The notes under the pieces: generated by a model
Databases searched by the model: none
What the model saw: only the letters and a program-made list of their open reading frames with translations
What the model was told of the DNA's origin: nothing
Program-made: the position numbers and the translations under genes
Shown: positions 33,201-46,570 of the stretch, in pieces
How positions within the stretch are numbered: position 1 is the stretch's first letter
Layout of the letters: the number at the start of each line of letters is the position of its first letter
From: Calcarisporiella thermophila CBS 279.70
Lineage: Eukaryota; Calcarisporiellomycota
Assembly (NCBI RefSeq): GCF_041956535.1
Contig: NW_027192217.1
Coordinates: 116,196 to 180,195, forward strand
Direction of reading: 5' to 3'
Length of the DNA stretch: 64,000 nucleotides

Positions 33201-35056
33201 TCTATTGACAATTGGCTAACGTTTCGAGCATAATCTTTGTTCTCTAGCCGATACCCATCGATCTACTTCAGATTAACCTACCCGACCAACCCCAGGGTCG
33301 CCGTCCCAATTCCTTTATTTTTTATGGACAAACCGACGCACCGGCCTTGAACTCTTCCTCCTCTTCCGCTTCCATTGCTCCCCCTCTTAAGTTGGAAGCT
33401 AGCCCGAAACAGGGTGGCCATCCGATCACGTTCATTCATATAGGCGGGAAAGGCGGCTCTCCCTTGACCCTCTATGCGTCCTCATTACGAGTCAGACAGC
33501 ACTGGGTCGAGAAAATCGAGAAGCAACGACTCAAGGTTTTCGAGCAATCCCAAATATTCTCGATCAACACCTTGTCGGAGAAGCACTTCACCATGGGGGA
33601 TAAGGTGCATTGCTCTGCCACGTTTGATAATGGTCGCAAAATCGTCTACGGCACTGATGCCGGCCTCAGCATTTCTCTGGTCGATAAGCCTAATACAGTG
33701 CGCCGTGTGTTGAGCATAGAGCGCGTTTCACAGATTGAGATTCTTGAAGAAGCACGCATCGTGCTTGTGCTTGCGGACAAAAACCTCTACTCGTACTCCA
33801 TCGACGCTCTTGACCCCAACACAGATCAAAACGTCGCTAGCAAAAAGGGTCGTCGAATAGGGACCCACATCTCTTTCTTCAAGGCAGGAGTCTGTCTTGA
33901 CCGCACCCTGATTTGCATTGTCAAGACCAACACGCTCTCCTCCACCATCAAGACGCTGGAGCCGCACTACCAGCCTGCCAGCAAAACGAAAAAATTCCTC
34001 AGGCGAAACAACGACACTTTGAGGGTGTACAAGGAATTTTACATCCCCACCGAATCCACATCGATCCACTTCTTGAAGACGAAGCTCTGCGTGGGGTGCA
34101 TCAAGGGATTCGAGATCGTGGACCTCGAAACACTAAACACACAAGGACTGCTCGACCCCTCCGATGCGTCGCTGGACTTCGTGTTGCGTCGCGAAAATGT
34201 ACGGCCGGTTGCAATCTATCGCGTGCGGACTGGCGAGTTCCTCCTTTGCTACAACGAGTTCGCGTTCTTTGTCGACAAGGTGGGTCGTCGTGCTCGCCCA
34301 GACTGGCTCATCACGTGGGAGGGTTCACCGACGACATTTGCGTTTTGCTACCCCTACGTTCTAGCCTTTGAGCCCTCATTTATCGAGGTGCGCAACGTCA
34401 TTTCGGGGGAGAGGGAGCAGGTGATCCAAGGCGCGGGCTTAAGATGTTTGAATCCGGGGGTTTTCAGCGAGGGTGCCCCCGAAGGCAAGCTGGGATGGAG
34501 CAAGGGGGTAGGGAAAGGAAAGGATTACGGCGGAATGATACACTGCGCAATGGACGACGTTAGGGGTGGTGAATATCAATTCTTGTTCTCACTTAATCTG
34601 GCAAATCCATCCGTGGCCTATTATCGCCCGGAAAAGCCTGCCCCGCCGGTCGAGAAAGGAAGCAGCCTTCGGAGCCAGCCTTCGAATGCGAGCGGAGCAA
34701 CCCTTGCCCCCTCTCCTGCAAACGGCCTAAGTCGACATGCACCCCTCCGCCCTCACTCAACCTCCAACCCGCCCCTCCCCACCGCCCCCCACCACCACAG
34801 TATCTACCCCCTGCCTCCTCAGAGACAGCACCGGTCCCCCGAGAGAAATCCCCCTTCTTCAGCAAGATATCCTTCCCCCCACAGCAGCAGGATCCCTACT
34901 CTAGAGGGGCTTACATGCAGCCAAGGCACCCAGAAATCTCCCGCGGGCACGCGCCATACAACCCCTCGGCGCAGTTCCATTCAGCGCACCCGACCTATCA
35001 CACGCAGCCCCCGCAACAATTTCCTCAATCATCATACCATCCCCATCCGACAATGA
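30247..35056 (+). CDS. ROM2: Rho1 guanine-nucleotide exchange factor, Rom2-like (DEP-DH-PH-CNH)
   Basis: Activates Rho1 in the cell-wall-integrity pathway at sites of growth. Ten exons: 30247-30388, 30499-30768, 30827-31039, 31116-31444, 31542-31934, 32009-32083, 32159-32305, 32374-32937, 32994-33167, 33248-35056 (1371 aa as sequenced). Parts: a Pro/His-rich disordered N terminus; DEP at about 290-365 (DLLAHIIRTSDRNLALLVG, FHDVTYDHRLRDSP); DH at about 500-690 (QDVIYELIYTEKDFVSDLEY, IVPLRTSSVIPEQRREKF, LLLERIAKYT); PH at about 710-860; CNH from about 890 (KVHCSATFDNGRKIVYGTDA) to about 1190; a Pro/Ser-rich tail. In the tail, one extra C in the C6 run at 34875-34880 would switch to a frame running to 35097 with a Pro/Gln/His/Tyr-rich ending, so the last 60 residues are doubtful. 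Confidence 0.95.
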
Positions 35057-35097
35057 CGGAGCATTCGTTGTCGCACGCAGATCATCATTATATTTAA

Positions 35098-35572
35098 TCT
35101 CTGGCATAGTTTTGTGTAGGAGCTATTTTCCCTTGATCGTTATTTACATGCCCTCCCCTCCTCGCCCCACCCCTTCTCATCCCCTCCCTCGCTCCCCCTC
35201 TACATCTCTTGTTGTAAAGATGGCTTTTCTCACTTCTTGGGTGAATATCTATCCCCCTTTTTTCTCCTTTATTTGATAATTTTAATGATAATTTCTTCGT
35301 TATTTATTTCTTTTAAATAGCTTGTTTCTCATTTATTAGAACTATGTCTTGTTATGGATGCCACATTTTTTTTCTTAGTTCGAGCTCGAATTGAATTCAA
35401 TAGTGGATGTGAAAATGTATTAAGAATAGTAGGGGACTTTAGGTATAGGGGTGAAAAGATGTGTCCCTGGGTTGAGAAGTGGTTTTAAAACAGGGAAGAA
35501 AAAAGAATAAATGTAGCATTAATAAGGATAAAATGAAAGAAATAAGTCGGACAAAGAACTCGAAATTACAGT
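35098..35572. other. Convergent intergenic, 475 bp
   Basis: 3' flanks of the RhoGEF and malic enzyme genes; T/C-rich then A/G-rich. No gene seen. Confidence 0.6.
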
Positions 35573-37856
35573 CTAGATTTTACTCTTTTCCAAAACAATC
35601 TCGTCAATCCCATACCCCACGCGAGGATCCCACATGCGCTCTTGCACGTTTTTCACCAGATTTCTCCATGCTTCACCTTTCCGTTCTAGCAACTCGGTGT
35701 TGGACACTTGGATCCACTCCTTCACCTCATTGCCGCGGGCCAGCCCAGACCGTACAGCCTCCACGCACACGGCTGCAGCCACCTCCGCGGACACCTCGCG
35801 GATGCGCTTCAGGGACGGGTAAAGCCAGCCCTTGGAGTGCTCCTCTTCGGTGAGGGAATGAGCCAGGGCGTCGGCCGCCGTGTACACCATCTCGTCAGTC
35901 ACATGTGCGGGTTTGGCCAGGAGCGAGCCAAAGCCGAGGCCAGGGAAAATGTACATGTTGTTTCCTTGGCCGGGCACTCGTTCTTCCTGTGTTCCCGGGA
36001 TGCGGTAGACGGGGAAGGCGGTGCCGGAGGCAAACACAACCCGGTTATCTGTATACCTCATCGCATCCTCAAAGGTACATTCGGCATTGTCGAGGGGGTT
36101 GGACAGGGGAAACACGATGGGGCGCTCGTTGATCTCGCCCATTCGACGCAGGACTTCCGGGGTGAAAACTCCTCCAACGGCGGAGAGGCCAATCAGTGCG
36201 GTTGGCTTCACGTACTCAATGACATCCATCAACGACTTGTACTGCTTGCCCTCGTTGTCGTCTCTTGCGAAATAGGTCTTGTGGGCGGCCAATTTGTCGC
36301 CGCGATCAAAAGTGACAAGACCCTTTGAGTCGACGAGCCAAACCATGCGCTTCGCATCTTCTTCCTTGATCCCGTTTTGGATGAAAAATGCGAGCAGTTG
36401 TTTGGCGACACCCACTCCGGCTGAACCAGCGCCGAAGAATAGAATACGGTGTTCGGTCGGCTTTACGAACTTGGAAACGTTGCGAACCGCGTTGATGAAT
36501 CCAGAAAGAATAACGGCACCTGTGCCCTGGATATCATCGTTGAAGCAGAAATACTTGTTTTGGTATTTCTCGAGAAGACCAAATGCCTGCAAAAAGGGGA
36601 AGAAGCGAGGAAGAGGGAGTCAGTAAGATGAATATGACCTTGACTGTGTTGAAAAATCAGTGTAAGGTGCTTACGTGTTCTGATGAAAAGTCCTCGAACT
36701 GGACAAGCATCTTTGGGTGCACGGCGTAGATTGCTTTCAAAACCTCATCCACAAAATGGTAGAATGTATCATCATCCACTCCATTCATATATAAACGTGA
36801 GCAATCGCCGCCACCCTCCACTCACAGCCTTTTGACCCTCACCTCTTCTGGCGGAGTCCTAGATAGAGCGGATCTGCAAGGTTCTTCTCATTGTTTGTCC
36901 CGCAGTCGATACAGATAGGGAGACATCTTCTTGGATCGATCCCTGCGCCTGCAACGTACAGCTGTAGTTTCCCAACGGGAATGCCCATACCATTTACTCC
37001 GAGATCGCCGAGGCCAAGAATTCGGGATCCGTCAGTGATCACCGCGATCTCAGGGGTGACGGATGGGTCGGTGGGGAATGTCACATAATTTCGGATAAGC
37101 GTCTGCAGGTTTGTGAGATCCCGAATGGAGAGATATAGGCCATCGGCAACCCCTGAATTAATTAGGCGTCCGTGTTAGAACGATACGGGCTATATGGCTT
37201 AGTTGTATCCAACTCACCAGGAGGCGCCAGGAATGGAAGAATGTGCGAATAGTTCAGGCAGGCCGTCCCGACGGTAGGGGTGTAGATAATCGGCAATATC
37301 TCCTCGAGGGATTCCAGCACCATTTGGTAGAAGAGCCGGACGTTAGTGTTTCGGAGCCATGCTAGGAAGATGTATTTCTCGAGGGCGGTGGGCTTCGCGC
37401 GAAGAAACTCGAATGCGCGCTGTTTCTGGAGCTCAATCGATTCGACAGTGGGGGGCAAGTGACCGCGGATGTGCAGGGCATCGCGTGTGCTCAGCGGGGT
37501 GGCCGTGCCTGTCAAATAATGCATCGGTCAGTGAATATTCAACATCAATTTTATCGGACGAATAGAAAGAGACGTGAAAATTGATATTCCGCAAGCTCCC
37601 GAGAAAGTTCACCAGTGTTAAAAAATGGGATAAACGCGATTGGGAAAAGACATCAAGGCCCCTTGTGGGGGTCATCGCACAAAGTGCCCGCGTCTTTTCC
37701 AGGAAGGAGTCGACCATGGTACTCACCTTGATTGTAGTAGGATGAATGGCTTACAAAATCGAGAATGGCATTCTCTTGAATTTTGGCTGCTTGCACGGGA
37801 ACAATGGATTGCGCTGCCTGCGCGTAAGTGCCATTTGTAGTCTTCTGGGGTGACAT
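35573..37856 (-). CDS. Malic enzyme (NAD(P)-dependent, decarboxylating)
   Basis: Converts malate to pyruvate and CO2 with NAD(P)H. Exons 37856-37727, 37508-37218, 37152-36843, about 36780-36675, 36586-35573 (about 616 aa). Motifs: YTPTVGTACLNYSH, ILGLGDLGVNGMGIPVGKL, CIDCGTNNEKNLADPLYLG, QFEDFSSEHAFGLLEKYQ, CFNDDIQGTGAV, dinucleotide fold FFGAGSAGVGVAKQLL and FPLSNP. There is no clear mitochondrial presequence, so a cytosolic form is likely; in oleaginous fungi this enzyme is proposed to feed lipogenesis with NADPH. Anomaly: the exon 3 donor (AG before GTGAGG at 36842) and the obvious exon 4 acceptor (GGAG, next base 36778) are one base out of phase. The expected protein (QKR joined to VDDDTFYHF) needs exon 4 to begin at 36780, after GG. 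Cofactor preference cannot be decided here. Confidence 0.93.
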
Positions 37857-38377
37857 ATTAAGTTGAATTTATTAGATACGTAAAGAGAAGGGAGGAAAAA
37901 AAAAACAGATATATAGAAAGACAAATGCAAAAAGGGATGTGTAAATAAATAAGAAGAGCAGGCCAATATTGTTGGGACATTTAAGCATTTGCTCGGCCGT
38001 CTCTTTCCGTATGCGTCTTTTTAGCCCGTAAGACAAAACAAAAAATTGAGGCAAATTTCAAATATGCAATTTCAGCAAATTCAAGAAAACATAGCACATG
38101 GGAGGCTTATCGCTTCGCTCCGGACAAAGCTGTTGGCATTAAATAGATCATAGTGAAAATCATCCTATCACGATGCCTATAGGTCTCCGCATATTTTATT
38201 TCTCCACACCGAAACAGAACACCCAGATTTTCACATGAGCGAGGTGATAATAAAACAATCTACAAGAAAATTCCAAATACTGCATCGACAACTCCCCCTA
38301 AAGGAATATCTAAGGTTCGCTCCTTAAACCTTAACATATGTCATGATAGCCATTGTACGCCTCTCCCCCGCGCGCCT
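37857..38377. other. Intergenic, 521 bp
   Basis: Promoter side of the malic enzyme gene and 3' flank of the NDUFAF7 gene. AT-rich; no gene seen. Confidence 0.55.
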
Positions 38378-40219
<1,842 letters not shown>

Positions 40220-40363
40220 CTCTATAATATAGAGGTTAAGTTGACCGAGGTTGCGCGGATACCATATTGAAAGTTTATTTAGATATATTTTTTACGCGCG
40301 GAGTTGGATTTTGAGTCATTTTTACTTTGATATATATTTAAGTTTATCTAATCTTTCAAGTGA

Positions 40364-40436
40364 GGTCGTATGGCCAAATGGATAAGGCGCCTGACTACGA
40401 ATCAGGAGATTCCAGGTTCGACCCCTGGTACGATCG
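40364..40436 (+). tRNA. tRNA-Arg (anticodon ACG)
   Basis: 73 nt, no intron. The acceptor stem GGTCGTA pairs with TACGATC (one G-U). Anticodon stem CCTGA/TCAGG with loop CTACGAA gives anticodon ACG (Arg CGU; inosine at position 34 would also read CGC/CGA). T-arm CCAGG-TTCGACC-CCTGG. A T4 run near 40449 may terminate Pol III. Discriminator G. Confidence 0.96.
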
Positions 40437-40682
40437 CATTAAATATAATTTTATCCAATATATCCCTTGGAGGTATATTTTCTTTTCTTTTTTTTTTTTC
40501 GGCCATTGATCGTTTTTTCCATTGTTTCTAGTTTCATTTTGTATATATACATTGCTTTTCCACTACAAAACGAAATTATCATTTTTGCCTATATTTCTTC
40601 CTGTAGCATTTTGCTTTTATACTTGCCTGGCTAGTCTAAGTGATTTTTTTTGGATCTTATTCAATCATAACCTTGATTTGTC

Positions 40683-42003
40683 ATGGGGGGGCCTGATGAG
40701 TGGATTGAGACGCTACGAAAATGCCAATTTTTACCAGAACCCGACATCAAGAAACTTTGCGAGATGGTTGTAGCATTGATCTTATCAATTTCTATAGTAT
40801 TGCTTATAGATCGTCCATCACTTCCATAGGTAAAGGAGATTCTTATGGAGGAATCTAACGTGCAGCCTGTTCAATCCCCGGTCACTGTATGTGGGGACAT
40901 TCATGGGCAATTTTACGATCTTTTAGAGCTCTTCCGGGTTGGTGGTGAGCTACCAGACACGAATTACATATTCATGGTATGTACCAATTGGAACTTTACC
41001 ATAAGCAGCTCTTATTTACATCTGTGTGGATGAATAGGGCGATTACGTAGATCGCGGATATTATAGCCTGGAAACATTTTCATTACTAATGGCGCTGAAA
41101 GCACGGTATCCAGATAAAATAACACTATTACGCGGCAATCACGAAAGTAGGCAGATCACTCAGGTTTATGGATTTTATGGTGAGCAACTCTATTTTCTAT
41201 TCTCGAGTCTTATTCCCTTACTACTACCCCTGTAATAACACAGACGAGTGCCAGACAAAATATGGCAATGCAAGCGTATGGAAGTATTGCTGCTCTGTAT
41301 TCGACTATCTGACATTGGCGGCGGTAATCCTTAATTCATCCATGCGATAGAAATGGCGTATACTTATTCGGTCTTTGAATAGGTTGTCGATGGGCAGGTA
41401 CTCTGTGTTCACGGAGGTTTATCTCCCGATATACGGACACTGGATCAAATAAGGATGATCCACCGACTTCAAGAGGTTCCACATGAGGGCGCTTTCTGTG
41501 GTAACTATCGTCATCGAGCATTGCCTGGTATCCTCGTGGCATGCACATGAGACTAAGTTATATATATATCATATACATTTCAGATCTAATGTGGTCGGAT
41601 CCAGAGGAGATCGAGACATGGGCTGTGAGTCCACGTGGAGCTGGATGGTTGTTTGGCTCTGCAGTGACTAGTGAAGTAGGTTTTCGATTGCCAATCCGTT
41701 GTATCTTCTTGTCAGGTTGCTTATTCCTGCCTTGTCTAGTTCAATCATGTTAATAGCCTCACCCTGATTGCGCGGGCGCACCAGCTAGTACAGGAAGGAT
41801 ACAAATTCATGTTCCCAGAAGAGAACTTAGTCACGGTATGGTCTGCACCGAATTACTGTTACAGATGTGGCAATGTGGCCAGCGTGCTTCGTTTGACCGA
41901 CGGTGGAACCGTCTCTGAGAAAAGTTTTGAAATCTTCGATGCTGTTCCCGATCAGGAACGCACCGTACCAAATCGAATGGGTGGATCTCAGTATTTCTTA
42001 TAG
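40683..42003 (+). CDS. PPG1: PP2A-like serine/threonine phosphatase catalytic subunit (Ppg1/PP6 type)
   Basis: Seven exons: 40683-40766, 40830-40976, 41038-41179, 41244-41323, 41383-41500, 41584-41675, 41740-42003 (308 aa, in frame). Metallophosphatase signatures are complete: [61 protein letters not shown] and [11 protein letters not shown]. The C terminus ends QYFL, which resembles the carboxymethylated YFL end of PP2A-family enzymes. The N terminus ([20 protein letters not shown]) and [17 protein letters not shown] match filamentous-fungal Ppg1 best, with PP6/PP4 next. In yeast Ppg1 works with the Far (STRIPAK-like) complex. The first intron has the unusual donor GTTGTA. Confidence 0.92.
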
Positions 42004-42770
42004 TTGTTGGCGAAGTAGGAGGGGAGGATCGGCTCGGTTTCATGCTTAATTTGCTGTTTAATTTTTCTCGTACTCTATATATACTATCTATATTTATTTA
42101 AATCCTGGTTGCTTAGTTCCCATCCTTTTGTGGTATAGATGTAGATGAAAAATACAATATTGGTGAAGAAGTCGTAAGGTTGTTGCGCCAGAGTGACTTC
42201 ACGATCTGCAGTAGAACATGAAGGATTTGAGGTTGCTCGTCACAAATAAACCGGGAAAACTCTGAGGCAAAACTTCTCTCTTTTTTTTATGTTTGAGTCG
42301 CGTGGAAGCCACAGTCCATGCATTTTTCACTCTATTTTACTCTCTCCCTACTTATATCACCCGCTCAGTCACGGCCATTGCAGAAGCTCTCATTGTCATT
42401 TTCTTTTTTTTATCTCTTACCATTTCTCGCTGCCCGCTTTCGCAAAGTTAAATGATTCTGCATTTAGCGCTTTTTTTCGTCCTCTTCCTTGTATCTTGAA
42501 TTCATCTTTTTTTCCCCCTGTTGCAATTGAGACAAAACTGAATCGGTTTAAAATACGTAGGCTGATATACTCCTTTAAGACTTCCTTTGTATTTATAGAC
42601 TCTTTTCACAGTAGCAAGTCAAAATTCCTCATTTTTTCTCATTAGTTTATCACTCAGTTTTTTCTCACCCTCCTCAGATACTTAAGTAATATCCAAGATA
42701 TCGTTCTGTGTAGCCAAGTACGAACCTTTTTATTTTGCCACCCCACACTACTTAAAAATCGGTAGTGAGA
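42004..42770. other. Intergenic, 767 bp
   Basis: Between two plus-strand genes; T-rich, as expected for the 3' UTR of the phosphatase and the promoter of the F-box gene. A 118-codon frame at 42289 is low-complexity (Phe/Ser/His) and is not called. Confidence 0.55.
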
Positions 42771-44534
42771 ATGGATTGTGCTCTCGTCAACCCTCACGAA
42801 ATGGCAACTATTCCCAATCTGATTGACTTGGACGCAGGTTTGTTATTCGAGTGATTCCATTATTTGAAAGCCTCCTTCTTATTTCATTTTTTCTTATAAA
42901 CAAACCCTCTCTGATGATTTTAGAATTAGCTTCACATCCGCTAGCTTCGGAGTCAGAAACAGAAACTAGCTCCGTTATCTTTGGTGGTTGCCAAGAGGAC
43001 CTGGACTTCGAATGTTTACCGAATGAGATCAAAGTCAAGATTTTCAAATACCTTAGCGTTCGAGAACTGCTACAAATTGCATTAGTGTCGCGCTCATGGT
43101 ACAAGCTTGCATTTGATGGCGAACTGTGGGGAACTATTGATGTATGTCCATTTTATAAGCAATTGCATCGTATTACCGGCGATCAATTAGCGGCACTTAG
43201 CTGCGTTGCAGGTGGATTCTTGAGAGAAGCCAACTTTAGGTTGGTAATCCCTGTCCATATGCTCACTATATTACGGGAGGCTAACTCTGGATTGTAAAAT
43301 TTTTTTGCCGTTCATCTTTAGAGGGTGTTCGCAACTCTCGTCTCGAAATGTGCGCCAAATTGCCGATAACTGTCATAACATACTCTATCTGAATCTCAGC
43401 GGGTGTCGGACTCCAAGTGTGGCGAGTCTTGTTTACTTCTTACGACGTGTTCCCTATCTTCGCACTCTAAATCTTAGCGGGCTGAGCAATGTAAACAAGT
43501 GTACCCTTCACGTGTTGAGCCAGAACTGTCAACTCCTTGAACGCCTTAATCTTGCAGGGTGTGAGCACGTGAATGAGGCTGGATTAGACGCTGTGCTAGA
43601 AAATTGTACACAATTGCGATGGTTAAAGCTGGACGGATGTAAGGGCGGACGGTTGAATGAGACGATGAAGCTAATTGAATGCCTGAAAAACCTCGAGCAT
43701 TTGTCGCTAGGAGGGTGTCAGATTTCGGATGAAGGGGTAGAGACACTGGTGAAGTGCAAGCAATTGAGGCATTTGAATCTGGCAGGATGCACCCAGATGA
43801 CAGACAAGGCAATGGAGCATATTGGAAAGCTGCGGCTACTGGAGCAGCTCTCGTTATCCGGATGTAGTCGCTTGACTGATGCCGGAATTGTGCATCTCTC
43901 AAGCCTTACCCGGCTCACGGATCTTGATCTAGAAGAATGCGAATCCATTACGGATCGTTCGCTCCATGCTATATCGAAGCTCCCATTGCGCACTCTCTAT
44001 CTCTCGTTTTGTATGAACATTACCGATCTTGGCGTGTCTTCGCTCTTTTCCAATCCGTTGGTCCTAGACAACGAGAAGAGCTTCCCCCAATTATCCCATA
44101 TTGCCCTCGATAATTGCCCCCTCTTGACTGATGCAAGCGTGCGGATTATTGTGGACTATGTGCGGCGATATTTTCGTCGCGATAATAAACGGTTTTTCCT
44201 GGATCTATTTGATTGCTCGGGAGTAACGCGGTTTGCATTCAACGACGCTAAACTGCGATGTCCGCAACTTGTTTTCAAGGGGGATTTCTGGTGGTGTCAG
44301 TCTGATGAAGAAGGCGAGTTTGGCACATACGATGGAAGCGGTCGACGGAGAAGAGTTCGAGATCATGGTCGGGGAAGGGCTAATGGCATGCAAATAAGTC
44401 GACGAAGAAGAAGAGGCCATTTATCCATTCCTGAAGTGGATAGGAATGAGGCTCATCCGGGACGGTGGCATCGCATTGGGGAAAGAGCTCGCCGGTTTCG
44501 TAGAGCGCTAGGCAATCAATGCTCCATCATGTGA
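42771..44534 (+). CDS. F-box/LRR protein with C-terminal CaaX prenylation motif
   Basis: Substrate receptor of an SCF ubiquitin ligase. Three exons: 42771-42837, 42924-43239, 43322-44534 (531 aa, in frame). The F-box is at about 72-115 (CLPNEIKVKIFKYLSVRELL, VSRSWYKLA). It is followed by about ten cysteine-containing LRRs (patterns such as YLNLSGCRTPS, HLNLAGCTQMTDKA, QLSLSGCSRLTDAGI). After the LRRs come an RNI-like cap and an Arg-rich segment of about 60 residues (GRRRRVRDHGRGR, ISRRRRRGHLS). The protein ends CSIM, a good farnesylation CaaX box, so it may be anchored to membranes as animal FBXL2/FBXL20 are by their CaaX ends. The intron 2 donor is GTTGGT, forced by the frame. The substrate is unknown. 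Confidence 0.9.
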
Positions 44535-44739
44535 AGTATAAGTAGAATAATTGACGTGAGAAATGTGGTAAATTAAAGATACCGTTTTATTTGCTTTTTT
44601 TTTACTGACGCTTGCAGATTTATTTCTCTCATCTTTTTTTTTTTTTCCTCCTGTACTCTTAAGCAATCTGGATTACGGTTTGCATAAAAATATGCTTTCC
44701 CTCCATCCCTTCCTCCTACCATCACCATTTGGTTCGTAT

Positions 44740-44770
<31 letters not shown>

Positions 44771-44917
44771 TTATAACTAGTTATATTCTCCTTTGTATAA
44801 TCATTCTCCATCTGTGCGTAAAATATAGGATAAAAGGGCTTTTATTATAAATAAAACATCCACCGCTCTAGTCGCGCCAGTGCATGAAGGAATTCAAGAT
44901 ATATTACAAGATAAAAA
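44535..44917. other. Convergent intergenic, 383 bp
   Basis: 3' flanks of the two F-box/LRR genes; T-rich with a TA dinucleotide run near 44747-44766. No gene seen. Confidence 0.6.
44747..44766. repeat. TA dinucleotide microsatellite
   Basis: About ten TA units within the convergent F-box intergenic region. Confidence 0.85.
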
Positions 44918-46087
44918 TTATTTTCTCTCTAGAATTGACTTTTGTTTTTCTTCCCAGGTAAATTTCTCGTAGCGCTCTCTCCCAACCCTACATACCTCCA
45001 CCATTACCCTTCGACTCTTCAGCTCGCGCAGTATAGCCATATCCGTAACCAGGTGGCACTCTTTGATCTCAAGAACAGAGAGGCGAGGACAGTTGAGTGC
45101 CAATGCTTGCACACCCGCATTGGTGATTCTTAAACAGCTGTTCACCGATATCCTATTCAATAACATACAAATTCAGTATCACTGTTGGAAAATAAAAATA
45201 ATAAGGCAACACTACCTCTCGATACTCTGGGCTCTAAACTTTGCCAGAGCAAAGAGACCATTATCCGTCACACTGCATCCTGCTACCCCCAGCGTATTTA
45301 AACAAGTCCCAATGGCAAGGGCTTCTACTGCCCGATCGGAGATAAGTTCACCCCTAGCCACTCTTCCAACATTAAGATGTTTCAACCCCTTACACCGTGC
45401 CGCAATAAATGTGATTCCGCAGTCGCTCACGTAGTCGCATGCCCGCAGATCTAGATGCTCCAATTTCGGGCAATGCTGGGCAAGTGCTAAAAGAGCGGCA
45501 TCTGTGATGCGATTACAGCCTGGGAGGCTCACCTGGGTTAGGCGAGGACATGCGAGGGCAAACTGTATGATCATTTTGGATTGGAAGCCATCACAGATAT
45601 AGGCATCAAGCGATATGAGATTCTGTAAACGTGGCACAAGTGATTCTAATACTCCGGGGCGCACGCTTTTGAGTTTGTGTAGACGAAGCTCCTGGATCAC
45701 TGACCATGGACTTCCCTCCGCCTCATCCTTATTGCAATCAGGAAAATAGGACTCGTCCATATCTTCCAGGGTAGGCGCCTGTAGGGAACTGTAATGCTGT
45801 AGGAAGAATTTCTCTAATCTCTCCTCTGTGTCAAACGACAGCTCTCTCCATAGGACTCTGGATGCGACTGCGTGCCAGGTACGAGATACAAATAAGCAAG
45901 GATACAGAGCTCTGTCATGGGCTAAGAATTGAAACGTAATGGCGAGGAGCTCTGGCATTTGAAGCCAACGGGTGAGTGCTTCCGGCGGTTGTCCGTGACT
46001 CTGAGATTTGGCACAAGTATAGGATTTGAATGCATTATTAAGGGAACTATTGGTAAAGTCAACAGGGGCGAGAGAAGTCACGGCCAT
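44918..46087 (-). CDS. AMN1: F-box/LRR protein, Amn1-like
   Basis: Two exons, 46087-45216 and 45152-44918 (368 aa, in frame). A degenerate F-box lies at about 42-85 (MPELLAITFQFLAHDRALYP, CLFVSRTWHAVASRVLW). It is followed by about seven LRRs of the cysteine-containing class (VSLPGCNRITDAALLALAQH, HLDLRACDYVSDCGITFIAA, LNVGRVARGELISDRAVEAL). The Val-Gly-Arg-x-x-x-x-G-x-x-I-S/T-D signature is typical of the fungal Amn1 family, which antagonises the mitotic exit network in budding yeast. It ends with a charged coiled segment (KFTWEEKQKSILERK). It faces the CaaX F-box/LRR gene tail to tail. The role in mitotic exit is inferred from family only. Confidence 0.85.
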
Positions 46088-46570
46088 GTCAAACAGGAGC
46101 AGAATTAACGATTAAAGAAATAAGAAAGATAAAGCACTTAAAGAAAGAAAACTAGACGAAGACTATATTATTTTTTATTTCTTGAAAAAGAATATTAAAA
46201 CTCTCCGGATTTAGCGATCTATAACATCCCGAAATTTCCGAATCGAAAGTTATGTTCCGAAGTGATTTGAAATCTTTCCCATGTAAGAGGCTTCATCCCA
46301 TCTATTCTAACGTATATAAGGGGTATCTGACCAGCTAATCAAGCTATGTGAACGTATGCAATTGATCTAAATCCGATAATCCTCGATCGCACTACCAAGG
46401 ACCTTCGTCAATCTAGAAAAAATACCAATAATTGAATTACTTTATTCGCGCACTCGAGATAAAACTTATTTTACAATGGGAGGAAGGTAATCTCTCGTAA
46501 TTTTACTACAAAAGTGTGTCTATAAATATTCACATGCTCTACCGTGGATATTTTTTATTTTGGCCTATGC
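46088..46570. other. Intergenic, 483 bp
   Basis: Promoter side of the Amn1-like gene and 3' flank of the chitosanase gene (both minus). AT-rich; no gene seen. Confidence 0.55.
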
